Assembly: GCF_905120345.1 (NCBI RefSeq)
Contig: NZ_CAJHOA010000002.1
Coordinates: 353,773-417,772, forward strand
Length of the DNA stretch: 64,000 nucleotides
Direction: 5' to 3'
Origin: Denitrificimonas caeni
GTDB taxonomy: Bacteria > Pseudomonadota > Gammaproteobacteria > Pseudomonadales > Pseudomonadaceae
Positions 48,577 through 61,093 of the stretch are shown here, piece by piece. Every line of letters begins with the position of its first letter. The first letter of the stretch is position 1. The notes below the pieces were generated by a model that had not been told where the DNA came from, made no database searches, and worked only from the letters and a program-made list of their open reading frames with translations. Position numbers and translations under genes: made by a program.

Positions 48577-49515
48577 ATGGCTACTCAAGACATAATCGCA
48601 CGCTCTGCGACCACTACAGCGAGCCCCTCGGTGCGGCAACTCGACGAGGTGGCAAAACTAATCGACACCACATTGTGCATCGGCTGCAAAGCTTGCCAAG
48701 TGGCGTGTTCGGAATGGAATGATCTACGTGATGAGGTCGGCAGCAACGTTGGGGTGTACGACAACCCCAGCGACTTGACTGCTGAATCTTGGACGGTGAT
48801 GCGTTTCGCCGAACACGAAACCACCGATGAAGACCTCGAATGGCTGATCCGTAAGGACGGCTGCATGCACTGCGAAGACCCTGGCTGCCTCAAGGCCTGC
48901 CCAAGTCCGGGAGCGATCATCAAATATGCGAATGGTATCGTCGACTTCAACCAAGATCATTGCATCGGCTGCGGCTACTGCATCACGGGCTGTCCCTTCG
49001 ACGTACCACGCATCTCTAAAAAGGATAACAAAGCTTACAAATGCACACTGTGCTCCGATCGGGTGGCTGTAGGCCTTGAGCCTGCCTGCGTGAAGGTCTG
49101 CCCAACTGGGGCGATCGTCTTCGGCACCAAGCAGGATATGAAGGATCATGCTGACTGGCGGATTGCCGACCTGAATCGACGCGGCTTTGACAACGCCGGA
49201 CTCTATGACCCTCAAGGCGTGGGCGGAACCCACGTGATGTATGTGCTGCACCATGCCGATAAAGCTGGGCTCTACAGCGGCTTACCTCAGAATCCGACCA
49301 TCAGCCCCATGGTGGGCGTATGGAAAGGCGTGGCCAAACCGTTGGCAATGATGGCCGTCGCGGCCACGGTGCTGACAGGGTTCTTTCATTACGTACGGGT
49401 CGGGCCTAACCGCGTCGAAGACGACGAGGAAACCCATGCGCCGTTAGCATCGGTCGAGCACTATGACCCTGCCGAACGCCGAGACCCTCGCGCGGAAGGA
49501 GAACGACATGAATAA
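48577..49515 (+). CDS. fdnH: Formate dehydrogenase beta subunit (4Fe-4S)
   Basis: A 312-residue electron-transfer subunit with four [4Fe-4S] cluster motifs: [44 protein letters not shown] and [23 protein letters not shown]-terminal transmembrane helix (about 250-270, [18 protein letters not shown]) anchors it to the inner membrane. It passes electrons from the alpha subunit to the cytochrome subunit. It starts 2 bases after the fdnG stop and overlaps fdnI by 8 bases. Confidence 0.96.
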   Translation: MATQDIIARSATTTASPSVRQLDEVAKLIDTTLCIGCKACQVACSEWNDLRDEVGSNVGVYDNPSDLTAESWTVMRFAEHETTDEDLEWLIRKDGCMHCEDPGCLKACPSPGAIIKYANGIVDFNQDHCIGCGYCITGCPFDVPRISKKDNKAYKCTLCSDRVAVGLEPACVKVCPTGAIVFGTKQDMKDHADWRIADLNRRGFDNAGLYDPQGVGGTHVMYVLHHADKAGLYSGLPQNPTISPMVGVWKGVAKPLAMMAVAATVLTGFFHYVRVGPNRVEDDEETHAPLASVEHYDPAERRDPRAEGERHE

Positions 49516-50143
49516 GGACATGAAGCAAGACCTACAGCGCTACAATGCCAACGAACGCTCCAATCACTGGGCGGTCGCTCTGCTATTTATCCTGTCGAGT
49601 CTATCGGGTCTGGCACTCTTCCATCCAGCGTTGTTCTGGTTGAGCAATCTGTTTGGCGGTGGGACTTGGACGCGCATTCTGCACCCCTTTATTGGGGTGT
49701 TAATGTCTATCCTGTTTGTCTTAATGGCATTGCGCTTTGCCGGTCGCAACCGAATCAAGGCGCACGATCGTCAATGGTTATCCCAGTGGCGTAAGGTGGT
49801 CACTAACCACGAAGAAGACTTGCCGCCTGTGGGTAAGTACAACGCTGGCCAGAAGCTTCTATTCTGGTCGCTGGTGATCAGCATGCTGATGTTACTCATC
49901 AGCGGAATTGTGATCTGGCGAGCGTACTTCAGCAGTTTCTTCGCCATTGACCTTATCCGCTTTGCCAGTGTGCTGCATGCGTTTTTCGCCTTTGTGCTAA
50001 TCACTAGCATCACTGTGCACATCTATGCTGCCATCTGGGTTAAAGGCTCGATGGGAGCGATGCTGTACGGTAAAGTGAGCCGAGCGTGGGCGCGCAAACA
50101 TCACCGACTATGGTATGACGAAATGCGCAACAAAGAGCGTTAA
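49508..50143 (+). CDS. fdnI: Formate dehydrogenase cytochrome b556 subunit
   Basis: A 211-residue membrane subunit with four transmembrane helices and haem-ligand histidines: H in [36 protein letters not shown] and TVHIYAAIW. It takes electrons from the beta subunit and reduces quinone. I start at 49508 (MNKDMKQDL), 5 bases after AAGGAG. The earlier in-frame ATG lies deep inside fdnH. Confidence 0.95.
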   Translation: MNKDMKQDLQRYNANERSNHWAVALLFILSSLSGLALFHPALFWLSNLFGGGTWTRILHPFIGVLMSILFVLMALRFAGRNRIKAHDRQWLSQWRKVVTNHEEDLPPVGKYNAGQKLLFWSLVISMLMLLISGIVIWRAYFSSFFAIDLIRFASVLHAFFAFVLITSITVHIYAAIWVKGSMGAMLYGKVSRAWARKHHRLWYDEMRNKER

Positions 50144-50148
50144 CCCGC

Positions 50149-50235
50149 ACCGGTCAGTCCCTTAAAAACCACGGGTTGACCGGTACGTTTGTATAATGGT
50201 TGTAATGTCAGACAGCGCACTTGTGCGCTGTCTAT
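50149..50235 (+). other. Two hairpins between fdnI and fdhE
   Basis: The first hairpin pairs ACCGGTCA (50149-50156) with TGACCGGT (50177-50184), plus CCC with GGG inside. The second is a perfect 10-bp stem GACAGCGCAC-TT-GTGCGCTGTC (50211-50232) followed by TATTTAGTT. The second may be a weak terminator that lowers fdhE-selAB expression relative to fdnGHI. Confidence 0.55.
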
Positions 50236-50304
50236 TTAGTTGTATGCTTTACCTCAACTACGCCCATTCAGGCCACCGTGCCTACCTAGACAAGGAACGA
50301 GCCC

Positions 50305-51243
50305 ATGTCATCCAAGATTCTCGAGCCTGGGGAGATCGAAAGTGCGGCCATGACTCCGCCCTTTGTACAACTGCCCCCAACCGATCTGTTTGCCCAACGT
50401 GCGATGCGCCTTGATAGCTTATCCGAAGGCCATCCTATGAGTGCTTACCTAAGCTTGCTGGCCAGCGTCTGCCGCGCACAACAGACTGTGCTTGACGCAC
50501 CACCCAATCTACCTGAGCTCAACGCCTCCAATCTTAGCGCCGCGTTAGAGCATGATATGCCACCACTGGCAGTGGATACATTACTTCACGACAGCGGCTG
50601 GCAAACACAGCTGGACGCTTGGCTCGAGGCTTTCACCACACAAGATGAAAAGCGACCCGATGCAGTGCTCACTGCACTGCAACAACTACGTCAGGCCGAT
50701 ACCGAACAGCGCCGTATTTGGGCGACCGCATTACTCGGTGGGCGCTTTAGCGAAGTACCTGAGGCGCTAGTGCCTTTTCTTGGCGCCGCCTTACAGCTCG
50801 CTTGGCAACATTGGTTGCAAGCGATTGATGTCGAAGCCATTCGCGAGCGCGAAGATCAGACCGAGTGCCCCTGCTGCGGCTCATTGCCGGTGGCTGGCGT
50901 TGTCCATCAGCGCCGCCCCATCGACGGTGTGCGCTACTTACTGTGCTCGTTGTGTGCCACTGAATGGCATTACGTGCGCCTGAAATGCAGTCACTGTAAG
51001 AGTACGCGCGAACTTGACTACTTGCATTTCGACGACAGTCCGTACGGCATCAAGGCTGAAGCCTGTCCCGATTGCCATACCTACCTGAAGCAGCTCTATC
51101 TAGAGATAGCTCCGAACGGCGAAGCCGTAACGGCAGATCTAGCCAGCCTCGATCTAGATATCCGCTTGGCTGACCAAGGTTTGCAACGCCGTACGCCCAA
51201 TCTATTGCTGGCACCAGGTGGCGAAGGTCACGCGGGGAAATGA
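50305..51243 (+). CDS. fdhE: Formate dehydrogenase accessory protein FdhE
   Basis: A 312-residue cytosolic maturation protein needed for active respiratory formate dehydrogenase. The N-terminal half is helical. The C-terminal half carries the rubredoxin-like zinc/iron cysteine pairs CPCC, CSLC, CSHC and CPDC in that order (about 190-265). The AACGAGCC stretch before the ATG gives only a modest ribosome site. The end overlaps the region used by a longer selA start, but with the start I choose for selA the two are 4 bases apart. Confidence 0.94.
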   Translation: MSSKILEPGEIESAAMTPPFVQLPPTDLFAQRAMRLDSLSEGHPMSAYLSLLASVCRAQQTVLDAPPNLPELNASNLSAALEHDMPPLAVDTLLHDSGWQTQLDAWLEAFTTQDEKRPDAVLTALQQLRQADTEQRRIWATALLGGRFSEVPEALVPFLGAALQLAWQHWLQAIDVEAIREREDQTECPCCGSLPVAGVVHQRRPIDGVRYLLCSLCATEWHYVRLKCSHCKSTRELDYLHFDDSPYGIKAEACPDCHTYLKQLYLEIAPNGEAVTADLASLDLDIRLADQGLQRRTPNLLLAPGGEGHAGK

Positions 51244-51247
51244 CCGA

Positions 51248-52663
51248 ATGAATACTGCGCAACAACCGCACCCTCCTTCGGTGGAGCAACTTCTGAACGC
51301 GCACGGCATGGCGGTTCTGCAAGAGCGTCATGGCCGCTCGTCGTTGCGTAAAGTAGTCCGTGACTATCTGGCCGAATTAGGAGAGATCTATCGCCGTAAA
51401 GAGCTGTTACCGCAGATGTTGACAGAAACGATGATGGTGTCCGCAGTAGCTGCTCGATTAGAGCGCTATCAAACCCCTAACGTGCGACGCATGTTCAACC
51501 TCACCGGTACAGTGCTACACACCAATCTAGGACGCGCTTTGCTGCCAGAAGAAGCCATTACAGCCATAACTCTGGCGGCACGTCACCCGACCAATTTAGA
51601 GTTTGATCTGACCACAGGCCAGCGCGGTGACCGCGACAGCCTAGTGGAACAATTGCTATGTGAGCTGACCGGTGCTGAAGCGGCGACCGTGGTCAACAAT
51701 AACGCCGCCGCTGTGCTATTGGCGCTCAGCGCGCTCGGCGCAGGCCGTGAGGCAGTGATTTCGCGCGGCGAGCTGATCGAGATTGGTGGCTCCTTTCGTA
51801 TTCCCGATATTATGGCCCAAGCCGGCGTGATCCTGCGCGAGGTTGGTACCACCAACCGTACCCACCCCCACGATTACGAAACAGCCATCAACGATCACAC
51901 TGGGCTGATCTTACGGGTACACCCCAGCAACTATTGTATTGAGGGCTTTACCGCCAGCGTGGCGACCAAACGTCTGGCTATCATCGCCCATGATAACGGC
52001 TTACCGCTGCTGGAAGACCTCGGCAGCGGCAGCTTAGTCGATCTAGCTCAATGGGATTTGCCACGCGAACCGCTGGTCCAGGAGTCTCTGGCTGACGGCG
52101 CGGATATCGTCACCTTTAGCGGTGATAAGCTGCTCGGTGGCCCGCAAGCAGGGATCATCGTTGGTCGTCGCGACCTGATTGATCGAATCAAAGCGCACCC
52201 ACTCAAGCGTGCACTGCGTGTGGATAAACTGACCCTCGCCGCGTTAGAGGCCGTTCTGCGTCTCTACCAAGACCCCGACCGCTTGGCTGAGCGCCTTACC
52301 AGCCTACGTATTCTGACGCGACCCGCAACCGACATCGAAGCGCAGGCGCAACGCTTAGCGCCACTTATAGCACAACACTTAGGCTCAAACTGGCAGGTCG
52401 AGGTACGCGCGGCGCTCGGCATGATTGGCAGCGGCGCACAACCCATCGCCCGCCTGCCCAGTGCCGCACTGTGCATTCGACCGCAAGGTGCCCGCAAAGA
52501 ACGCAACCGCACACTGACCACGTTGATGGCGGCGTTTCGTGCCCTGCCCATTGCCGTAGTCGGCCGTCTTGATGACAACGCTTTATGGCTCGATCTGCGC
52601 CAACTGGACGACGAAACTGCGTTCATAGAACAGCTACCAGCCTTGCAAGTCAATCCAGTATGA
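51248..52663 (+). CDS. selA: L-seryl-tRNA(Sec) selenium transferase
   Basis: SelA turns seryl-tRNA(Sec) into selenocysteyl-tRNA(Sec) using selenophosphate. The 471-residue PLP enzyme has [69 protein letters not shown] and the PLP Lys in [16 protein letters not shown] at about residue 294. I start at 51248 (MNTAQQP). A start at 51218 would overlap fdhE. It overlaps selB by 4 bases (ATGA). Confidence 0.96.
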   Translation: MNTAQQPHPPSVEQLLNAHGMAVLQERHGRSSLRKVVRDYLAELGEIYRRKELLPQMLTETMMVSAVAARLERYQTPNVRRMFNLTGTVLHTNLGRALLPEEAITAITLAARHPTNLEFDLTTGQRGDRDSLVEQLLCELTGAEAATVVNNNAAAVLLALSALGAGREAVISRGELIEIGGSFRIPDIMAQAGVILREVGTTNRTHPHDYETAINDHTGLILRVHPSNYCIEGFTASVATKRLAIIAHDNGLPLLEDLGSGSLVDLAQWDLPREPLVQESLADGADIVTFSGDKLLGGPQAGIIVGRRDLIDRIKAHPLKRALRVDKLTLAALEAVLRLYQDPDRLAERLTSLRILTRPATDIEAQAQRLAPLIAQHLGSNWQVEVRAALGMIGSGAQPIARLPSAALCIRPQGARKERNRTLTTLMAAFRALPIAVVGRLDDNALWLDLRQLDDETAFIEQLPALQVNPV

Positions 52664-54585
52664 TTATCGCTACTGCAGGGCACATCGACCACGGCAAAAC
52701 TGCCTTGCTGGAAGCGCTCACCGGTCATGCCGGCGATCGTCGCCGTCAGGAGCAGGAACGAGGCATCACCATCGACTTAGGCTATCGCTACGCGGATTTA
52801 GGCGGCGAAGTAACCTTGGGTTTTATCGACGTGCCGGGCCATGAGCGCTTCGTACATAACATGCTGGCCGGTGCCGCCGGCGTTGATCTGGCGCTGCTGG
52901 TGGTGGCCGCCGATGACGGCGTAATGCCGCAGACCCGCGAGCACCTCGCCATACTTGCGTTGCTGGGCATTCCGCGTTTATGGGTGGTGCTGAGCAAATG
53001 TGACCGAGTGGATACGCAGCGCCAAGCTGCTGCACAAGCAGATATAAAAGCGCTGTTGCAATCTGGTCCTTACTCGAATGCGCCCTTTTTTAGCCTTTCA
53101 AATATTACCGGCGAAGGCATTAGCGCACTGCGTGAGCGACTACTAACAGAAGCCCGAGATATCGCACTACGCGCCGATAACGATCATTTTCGTCTCTCTG
53201 TAGATCGCGCCTTCAGCGTTTCAGGTGCTGGCGTCGTCGTCACAGGCACCGCGCTGGCTGGACGCGTTGCGGTGGGCGACAGTCTGCTTTTGACAGATAT
53301 AAACGGCAGCCATCAGCGCGTACGAGTGCGTGGCTTGCACGCTCAGAACCGCGTCGCCGAGCAAGCTCAAGCAGGCCAGCGGGTGGCGCTAAATCTGGCC
53401 GGCGAGCGACTCAAAGCTGAGCACATCCAGCGCGGCAACTGGTTGCTACACCCTGCCTTATTGAACCCCAGCCGCCGCCTGGATATCCACCTGACCCTGC
53501 TCTCCAGTGCATCTCGACCGTTGGAACACTGGACGCCGGTGCATCTGCACTTAGGTGCCCAGCGCTTGACCGGTCGCGTCGCGCTTCTGCAACACACCAG
53601 CCTATCTCCGGGCGCAAGTGGCTTGGCACAATTGGTACTCGACGGCAACACGCACGCGGTCTACGGTGATCGAGTGGTGCTACGTGACCAGTCCGCTTGG
53701 CACACACTCGGCGGTGGCATTGTGCTTGATCCAGCCGCACCGACCCGTCAACGCCGAACACCCGCACGGTTGCTCCAATTACAAGCATTGACACAAGGCG
53801 GGTTAGAAGATGCTCTGCCGGTGTTACTCAGCGCTGCTGATAACGGTCTAGCGCCGGAAAATCTAGAGCGTCAATTCAATCGCCCACAACAAGGCTGGCA
53901 GCTGCCACACAGTACAATCAGCAAACACACCAGTAGCGGACCACGCCTGTTCGCTGAAAGCATTTGGCAACAACATCGATCAGCGCTCGTCGAAGCATTA
54001 ACACGTTTTCACCAAGAGCAACCCGACGAACCCGGACCCGACCGTAGCCGACTGCGTCGCTACGGACTCCCCTATCTACAGCCAGCAGTATTTACGGCAT
54101 TACTGGATGAAGCCTTGCTCGATGCAAGCGTAGTGGCCAGCGGCCCTTGGCTGCATATGCCAGGTTATCGGGTGCGCTTAAACGCTGAAGAAGAAGTCTT
54201 AAAAAGCCAGCTGTGGCCACATCTCGAAGCCGGTGATATTAACCCGCCTTGGGTGCGCGATCTCGCACGCCTTGAAAGCTGCGAGGAAGTTCAGGTGCGG
54301 GCGCTGCTGTTGAAACTGGCACGTTTGGGACAATTGCATCAGGTCGTACGCGATTTATTTTACTCAGAGCCCGCCATCGAAAAGCTGGCACACTGTGCAA
54401 TAACCCTAGCCCAGAACAACAATACTCTAGAGGTGGTGGCATTTCGTGATGCGCTGGGATTGGGACGCAAACGCTGCGTGCAACTCCTGGAATACCTTGA
54501 CCGTCTTGGAGTCACACGACGCTTTGCTAATCAACGACGAATTCGCGAGGAAAACAGCATAGTGTTGCGCATCAAATCACGCTAG
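52660..54585 (+). CDS. selB: Selenocysteine-specific elongation factor SelB
   Basis: A 641-residue translation factor that brings Sec-tRNA to the UGA by binding the SECIS hairpin. The EF-Tu-like part has G1 [15 protein letters not shown]3 [13 protein letters not shown] and G4 SKCD. Domains II/III follow, then the C-terminal winged-helix repeats (about 375-641) that bind the SECIS, ending with [27 protein letters not shown]. It is coupled to selA and followed by tRNA-Sec 14 bases later. Confidence 0.96.
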   Translation: MIIATAGHIDHGKTALLEALTGHAGDRRRQEQERGITIDLGYRYADLGGEVTLGFIDVPGHERFVHNMLAGAAGVDLALLVVAADDGVMPQTREHLAILALLGIPRLWVVLSKCDRVDTQRQAAAQADIKALLQSGPYSNAPFFSLSNITGEGISALRERLLTEARDIALRADNDHFRLSVDRAFSVSGAGVVVTGTALAGRVAVGDSLLLTDINGSHQRVRVRGLHAQNRVAEQAQAGQRVALNLAGERLKAEHIQRGNWLLHPALLNPSRRLDIHLTLLSSASRPLEHWTPVHLHLGAQRLTGRVALLQHTSLSPGASGLAQLVLDGNTHAVYGDRVVLRDQSAWHTLGGGIVLDPAAPTRQRRTPARLLQLQALTQGGLEDALPVLLSAADNGLAPENLERQFNRPQQGWQLPHSTISKHTSSGPRLFAESIWQQHRSALVEALTRFHQEQPDEPGPDRSRLRRYGLPYLQPAVFTALLDEALLDASVVASGPWLHMPGYRVRLNAEEEVLKSQLWPHLEAGDINPPWVRDLARLESCEEVQVRALLLKLARLGQLHQVVRDLFYSEPAIEKLAHCAITLAQNNNTLEVVAFRDALGLGRKRCVQLLEYLDRLGVTRRFANQRRIREENSIVLRIKSR

Positions 54586-54598
54586 TATATTGCGCTAC

Positions 54599-54694
54599 GG
54601 AGGGCAATCACATCCGGTGGTGTGGCCGGACTTCAAATCCGGTTGGGGACGGCAGCCGTTCCTAGGTGGGTTCGACTCCCACTGCCCTCCGCCA
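54599..54694 (+). tRNA. selC: tRNA-Sec (anticodon TCA) with encoded CCA
   Basis: The 8-bp acceptor stem GGAGGGCA/TGCCCTCC, the anticodon loop CTTCAAA with TCA at 54633-54635, a long variable arm (about 54644-54664) and the T-arm GGTTCGACTCC are those of selenocysteine tRNA. G73 and an encoded CCA follow. It resembles E. coli selC along its whole length and lies just after selB. Confidence 0.96.
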
Positions 54695-54720
54695 CTTCGC
54701 ACTGCCGAGTTGTTTTCTGC

Positions 54721-55188
54721 TTAGTTTTTCAACTTCAGCGCCTGAACACTTTCATCACTCGGATCGAAACCGTCTTGTTGCGCTTGCTCAGCAAAGGCTG
54801 CCAACACCTTTTCGCCGCGCAGCAAATACAATCGAGCGCTTTCCCAGTCGTCGGGGCGTAGGCGAATCATCCAACCTTCACCATAACAATCTCGGTTGAT
54901 CAGCGCCGGACGCCGCAACAGCTGCTCGTTGTACGCCACCACCGTACCAGCAATGGGGCTTTTTGCCGACGCGGCCGCCTTAGCAAACTCGACCACGCCC
55001 AAGCTACGATCAACATCGATATGTAAGCCCACCCGCTTAGGGGTGAAGGCGAAGATATCACCAAACAAAGCCACACCGTAATCGGTCAACCCCAGCGTCA
55101 CTTCACCGTTGCTTTCCTCACGCAGCCACATACTGTGCTCGGGGGCATACCAAAGCGCATCGGGAAAAGTCATGCCATCGAGTATCAT
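54721..55188 (-). CDS. GcvH-like lipoyl-carrier protein
   Basis: A 155-residue protein with the glycine-cleavage H fold: ALWYAPEHSMWLREESNGEVTLGLTDYGVALFGDI at the start, and the lipoylation loop VVEFAKAAASAKSPIAG with Lys70 exactly where GcvH has its lipoyl lysine, then GTVVAYNEQLL and YGEGWMIRLRP. It differs from true GcvH in having a C-terminal extension of about 30 residues, and it is not next to gcvT or gcvP. It is coupled (4-base overlap) to a DsrE-type gene, so a lipoyl-bound sulfur carrier role like LbpA of the sHdr system is possible. That role is inference. It converges on tRNA-Sec. Confidence 0.82.
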   Translation of the reverse strand: MILDGMTFPDALWYAPEHSMWLREESNGEVTLGLTDYGVALFGDIFAFTPKRVGLHIDVDRSLGVVEFAKAAASAKSPIAGTVVAYNEQLLRRPALINRDCYGEGWMIRLRPDDWESARLYLLRGEKVLAAFAEQAQQDGFDPSDESVQALKLKN

Positions 55189-55571
55189 AATGAAAGCACC
55201 TTTTCGTATTCAAGAATCATAGTCGCCAGTTCGCCGCCGCTACCAAAGTCGTCCACTTCATCAATCAACACCTGCTCTTCAAGATGTGTTTGCCCCAGCC
55301 TCGGTGGTTTACGGCACAAGAGTAGGCGCACGCCCATCTGCTTAGCTTGGCGAATAAAATGCAGGACTGACGCACCATTGGCTTCAGGAAACACCGACTC
55401 AGCAACACCGGGGTATGCAAAGTCAGCGGCTTCCCCCGTCAGATAGAGGGTTACCTCGGCATCCATACAAGCGAGCAGCGTGGCGATATGAAAAGGCGCA
55501 GCGCAGCGTGCTGGTGTGCTCGGACCGCTTGTCACCAGAATCAAAACGCGCTGAGGCGAGGCTACAGTCAA
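55185..55571 (-). CDS. DsrE-family sulfurtransferase-like protein
   Basis: A 128-residue protein with the DsrE/TusD-type Rossmann fold: VLILVTSGPSTPARCAAPFHIATLLACMDAEVTLYLTGEAAD, then HFIRQAKQMGVRLLLCRKP, where Cys86 occupies the position of the conserved persulfide cysteine. I place the start at the TTG at 55571, 5 bases after GGAGG; an in-frame TTG at 55583 would include that site. It is followed by and coupled to the GcvH-like gene. Together they suggest sulfur carried between the DsrE cysteine and a lipoyl arm, but the acceptor is unknown. Confidence 0.78.
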   Translation of the reverse strand: MTVASPQRVLILVTSGPSTPARCAAPFHIATLLACMDAEVTLYLTGEAADFAYPGVAESVFPEANGASVLHFIRQAKQMGVRLLLCRKPPRLGQTHLEEQVLIDEVDDFGSGGELATMILEYEKVLSL

Positions 55572-58586
<3,015 letters not shown>

Positions 58587-58612
58587 TTGAGTTATATTTT
58601 TTACTCACACCT

Positions 58613-58637
58613 GTCTAACCTCACAACGAGGTTAGAC
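58613..58637 (+). terminator. Hairpin between leuS and lptE
   Basis: GTCTAACCTC and GAGGTTAGAC form a perfect 10-bp stem with loop ACAAC. There is no U-run after it, and it ends only a few bases before the lptE ribosome site GAGGA, so it may affect lptE translation more than termination. Confidence 0.45.
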
Positions 58638-58651
58638 ATAGAGGATACACC

Positions 58652-59254
58652 ATGCTGAAACGCTCTCTTACCGTACTGGGTCTGGCTTTTTTACTGACCG
58701 CATGCGGCTTCAATTTACGCGGTACCGGCACCACACAAATGGCGCTGACCGAACTCGACTTTGCTGCCCGTGATGCATTCAGCACACTCAGCAAACAGGT
58801 TAAAGAAAGTCTGGCTCACAATAAAGTATCAGTTTCCAGCAGTGCACCTTTCACTCTCTACTTAGGTCTTGAAGAAAACAGCAAGCGCACCGCTAGTTTC
58901 ACCGCTGGTACGCGCAGTGCCGAGTACACACTGACCAGCGCTGTCAGCTATGAGTTGCGCTCTGGCAACTTGCCGGCACTGTTGAAAGACAGTGTTGAAG
59001 TGCAGCGTACCTATGCTCATAACCAAGACAATGTCACCGGCTCAGGCCAAGAAGAAGTATTGTTGCGTGAAGAAATGCGTCGTGATTTAGTCATGCAACT
59101 GATGATGCGCCTGCAAGCTGTCACGCCTGCTCAATTGCAAGACTTACAGCAACAAACACAACGTCGTCAGGATGCTGAAATACAAGCTCGTGAAGCGGCA
59201 ATTCGCGCACAGCAGTTCGATGAGCCACAACAATCACCGATCTCTTTCCCATAG
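58652..59254 (+). CDS. lptE: LPS-assembly lipoprotein LptE
   Basis: A 200-residue outer-membrane lipoprotein: MLKRSLTVLGLAFLLTACGFNLRG with lipobox LTAC and the family signature CGFxLRG. LptE plugs the LptD barrel and delivers LPS to the outer leaflet. The C-terminal 40 residues are Gln/Arg-rich and probably helical, longer than in E. coli but common in Pseudomonas. It follows leuS and precedes holA, the conserved order. The helper lptM is also in this window, at 6512-6652. Confidence 0.93.
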   Translation: MLKRSLTVLGLAFLLTACGFNLRGTGTTQMALTELDFAARDAFSTLSKQVKESLAHNKVSVSSSAPFTLYLGLEENSKRTASFTAGTRSAEYTLTSAVSYELRSGNLPALLKDSVEVQRTYAHNQDNVTGSGQEEVLLREEMRRDLVMQLMMRLQAVTPAQLQDLQQQTQRRQDAEIQAREAAIRAQQFDEPQQSPISFP

Positions 59255-59260
59255 AGCGCT

Positions 59261-59284
59261 AGGGTCTTGTGCAAATAAGACCCT
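59261..59284 (+). terminator. Hairpin between lptE and holA
   Basis: AGGGTCTT and AAGACCCT pair as an 8-bp stem just before the holA start. No U-run follows, so termination is uncertain. Confidence 0.35.
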
Positions 59285-59296
59285 GCCCCTTGTCCT

Positions 59297-60328
59297 ATGC
59301 GCATTTATCCTGAAAAACTCAATGGCCAACTCAAACAAGCCCTGCTGCCTATTTACTTAGTCAGTAGCGACGAGCCATTACTGGCACAAGAAGCCAGCGA
59401 TGTGATTCGTAGCGCCTGCCGCCAAGCTGACTACAGCGAACGCCAAGTGTTTCATGTTGAGCGTGGCTTCGATTGGAATATCATTCGCGAAGCCAATGCC
59501 AGCCTCTCGCTATTTGCCGAAAAACGCTTACTGGAATTGCGCATTAACTCAGGTAAACCGGGCGACCAAGGCAGCATCGTATTACAGGAATACTTAGCAC
59601 GTCCCGCTGAAGATACGGTGCTAGTGATCAATGTGCCGCGTCTCGATAGCAGCACGTTAAAGACCAAGTGGGCCAAGGCATTAATAGACAGTCCACTGTG
59701 CGGCTTTGTACAACTGCCCAGTGTCACTATTGAGCAATTACCCAGTTGGATTAATCAGCGTCTGGCACAACAAGGCCTGAGTGCTGATCCCGCCGCCATT
59801 GATTTAATCGTCGCGCGCACCGAAGGCAATCTGCTCGCTGCGGTGCAAGAAATTGAAAAGCTTAAATTACTCAGCAACGCCACCCATCTTGATTTAGAGA
59901 CCATCCAAGCCAGCATCGCGGATAGCGCGCGCTATGATGTCTTTGGCTTAGTCGATGCCGCACTCGAGGGCGATACCGAGCGCAGCTTGCGGATGCTGGC
60001 TGGTTTGCGCAGTGAAGGTGTCGACATTCCGATTATCCTTTGGGCAGTGGCGCGTGATATTCGTCAATTGGCCGCGTTAGCTCAGCAACTCAATCAAGGT
60101 ACCAGTCTCGATCGCGCGCTCTCAAAAGTCTGGCCTGCCGCACGTAAACCACTGTTCAGCAAAGCGCTGAAACGTCTATCTGGCACACAATGGCAGTTGC
60201 TACTCAAAGACGCACAACTGATCGACGAGCAAAGCAAAGGTCAAACCATTGGTGATGCCTGGGTGGGTATGGCTTCAATACTGCTGAAGATGTCAGGCTC
60301 ACGGTTACCTATTTTCCAGCATCAGTAA
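59297..60328 (+). CDS. holA: DNA polymerase III delta subunit
   Basis: HolA is the wrench of the clamp loader that opens the beta clamp. The 343-residue protein has the N-terminal beta-interacting region (IYLVSSDEPLLAQEASD), a AAA+-like fold with VLVINVPRLDSSTLKTKWAKAL and the C-terminal collar domain ending in RLPIFQHQ. The final 60 or so bases of the gene are echoed by a decayed copy at 63691-63757, on the far side of the exosortase insert. Confidence 0.94.
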   Translation: MRIYPEKLNGQLKQALLPIYLVSSDEPLLAQEASDVIRSACRQADYSERQVFHVERGFDWNIIREANASLSLFAEKRLLELRINSGKPGDQGSIVLQEYLARPAEDTVLVINVPRLDSSTLKTKWAKALIDSPLCGFVQLPSVTIEQLPSWINQRLAQQGLSADPAAIDLIVARTEGNLLAAVQEIEKLKLLSNATHLDLETIQASIADSARYDVFGLVDAALEGDTERSLRMLAGLRSEGVDIPIILWAVARDIRQLAALAQQLNQGTSLDRALSKVWPAARKPLFSKALKRLSGTQWQLLLKDAQLIDEQSKGQTIGDAWVGMASILLKMSGSRLPIFQHQ

Positions 60329-60550
60329 CCGATAGAGTTAAGTTTAGCGCGCCAGCCACTCTCGATGAGCCAGAAATCTTTATCTGTTAGCACGGCCATT
60401 GCTGCCAAAGTGCGACGGCTTTAACAATCATGAGCTTTTCTAATTCTTGCCGATTCCATATTATTAATACGGGTGATAGTATCGAAACCCCTATAATCAT
60501 TTCGCTTTGCTAGACAAGCCGTATAGCAATAATTTCAGGCTTCCTACTCA
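60329..60550. other. Gap between holA and the exosortase gene
   Basis: A 222-base gap marking the left edge of the insert. TATAAT at 60492-60497 could be a -10 box for the exosortase gene, but I see no matching -35. No terminator follows holA here, unlike at the relic copy downstream. Confidence 0.4.
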
Positions 60551-61093
60551 ATGTTTCGATTCTTTATTCTCTTTGTTGTCATCCTGGTTGCGCTGTTCGC
60601 GGCCGAATTGACGCCACCTGTGCAAAACGCCATCGTCCTACCATGGACCGAAGCGCTAGCCAGAATAAGTGCCAGCCTAATCATGCTTTTCGATTCAAAC
60701 GTTATCGCCTACGGCAAGATTCTGCAGAGTACGAGCAACGGTTTCGCAGTGTCCATCGAAGCAGGATGTAACGGCATAGAAGCGGCCATTGTCCTTATTG
60801 CCGCCATGCTCGCTTTCCCTGCGCCGTGGAAGCACCGCGTAATCGGCATTCTGTCCGGTCTATTAGCAGTGCAGCTGTTGAATGTGGTGCGAGTGATTAG
60901 CCTTTTTTACCTTGGCCAGTGGAGTTTAGAGGTCTTCAACTGGGCGCATCTGTATCTATGGCAGGCTCTCATCATGCTCGACGTACTGATTGTCTGGCTC
61001 GTCTGGATTCGGATGCTACCAGCGCCCTCATCCTCATCTGGCACACCTCCTCCACCGGCAGACACCAGAATGCAACAAGCGACAGCCCCATGA
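60551..61093 (+). CDS. xrtH: Exosortase H (IPTL-CTERM type)
   Basis: A 180-residue inner-membrane cysteine protease/transpeptidase of the exosortase family with about five membrane segments. The three catalytic residues are visible: Cys73 in EAGCNGIEA, Arg114 in NVVRVISLFYLG and His133 in NWAHLYLWQ. Exosortases recognise C-terminal PEP-CTERM-like tails and cleave and attach proteins during export. The nearby protein at 62065-63099 has the IPTLxxWGM tail, the substrate type of exosortase H, so I assign XrtH. It overlaps the partner gene by 4 bases (ATGA). Confidence 0.9.
   Translation: MFRFFILFVVILVALFAAELTPPVQNAIVLPWTEALARISASLIMLFDSNVIAYGKILQSTSNGFAVSIEAGCNGIEAAIVLIAAMLAFPAPWKHRVIGILSGLLAVQLLNVVRVISLFYLGQWSLEVFNWAHLYLWQALIMLDVLIVWLVWIRMLPAPSSSSGTPPPPADTRMQQATAP

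Noticed and set aside
50176-50197. Promoter TTGACC...TATAAT before fdhE
   Set aside because: The spacer is only 10 bases, too short for a sigma-70 promoter.
54622-54899. Two open frames on the plus strand across tRNA-Sec and the GcvH-like gene
   Set aside because: They overlap a clear tRNA and the opposite strand of a recognisable protein, lack ribosome sites and resemble no family.
60430-60513. Short ATG frame of 27 codons before the exosortase gene
   Set aside because: No ribosome site, and it ends before xrtH without coupling.
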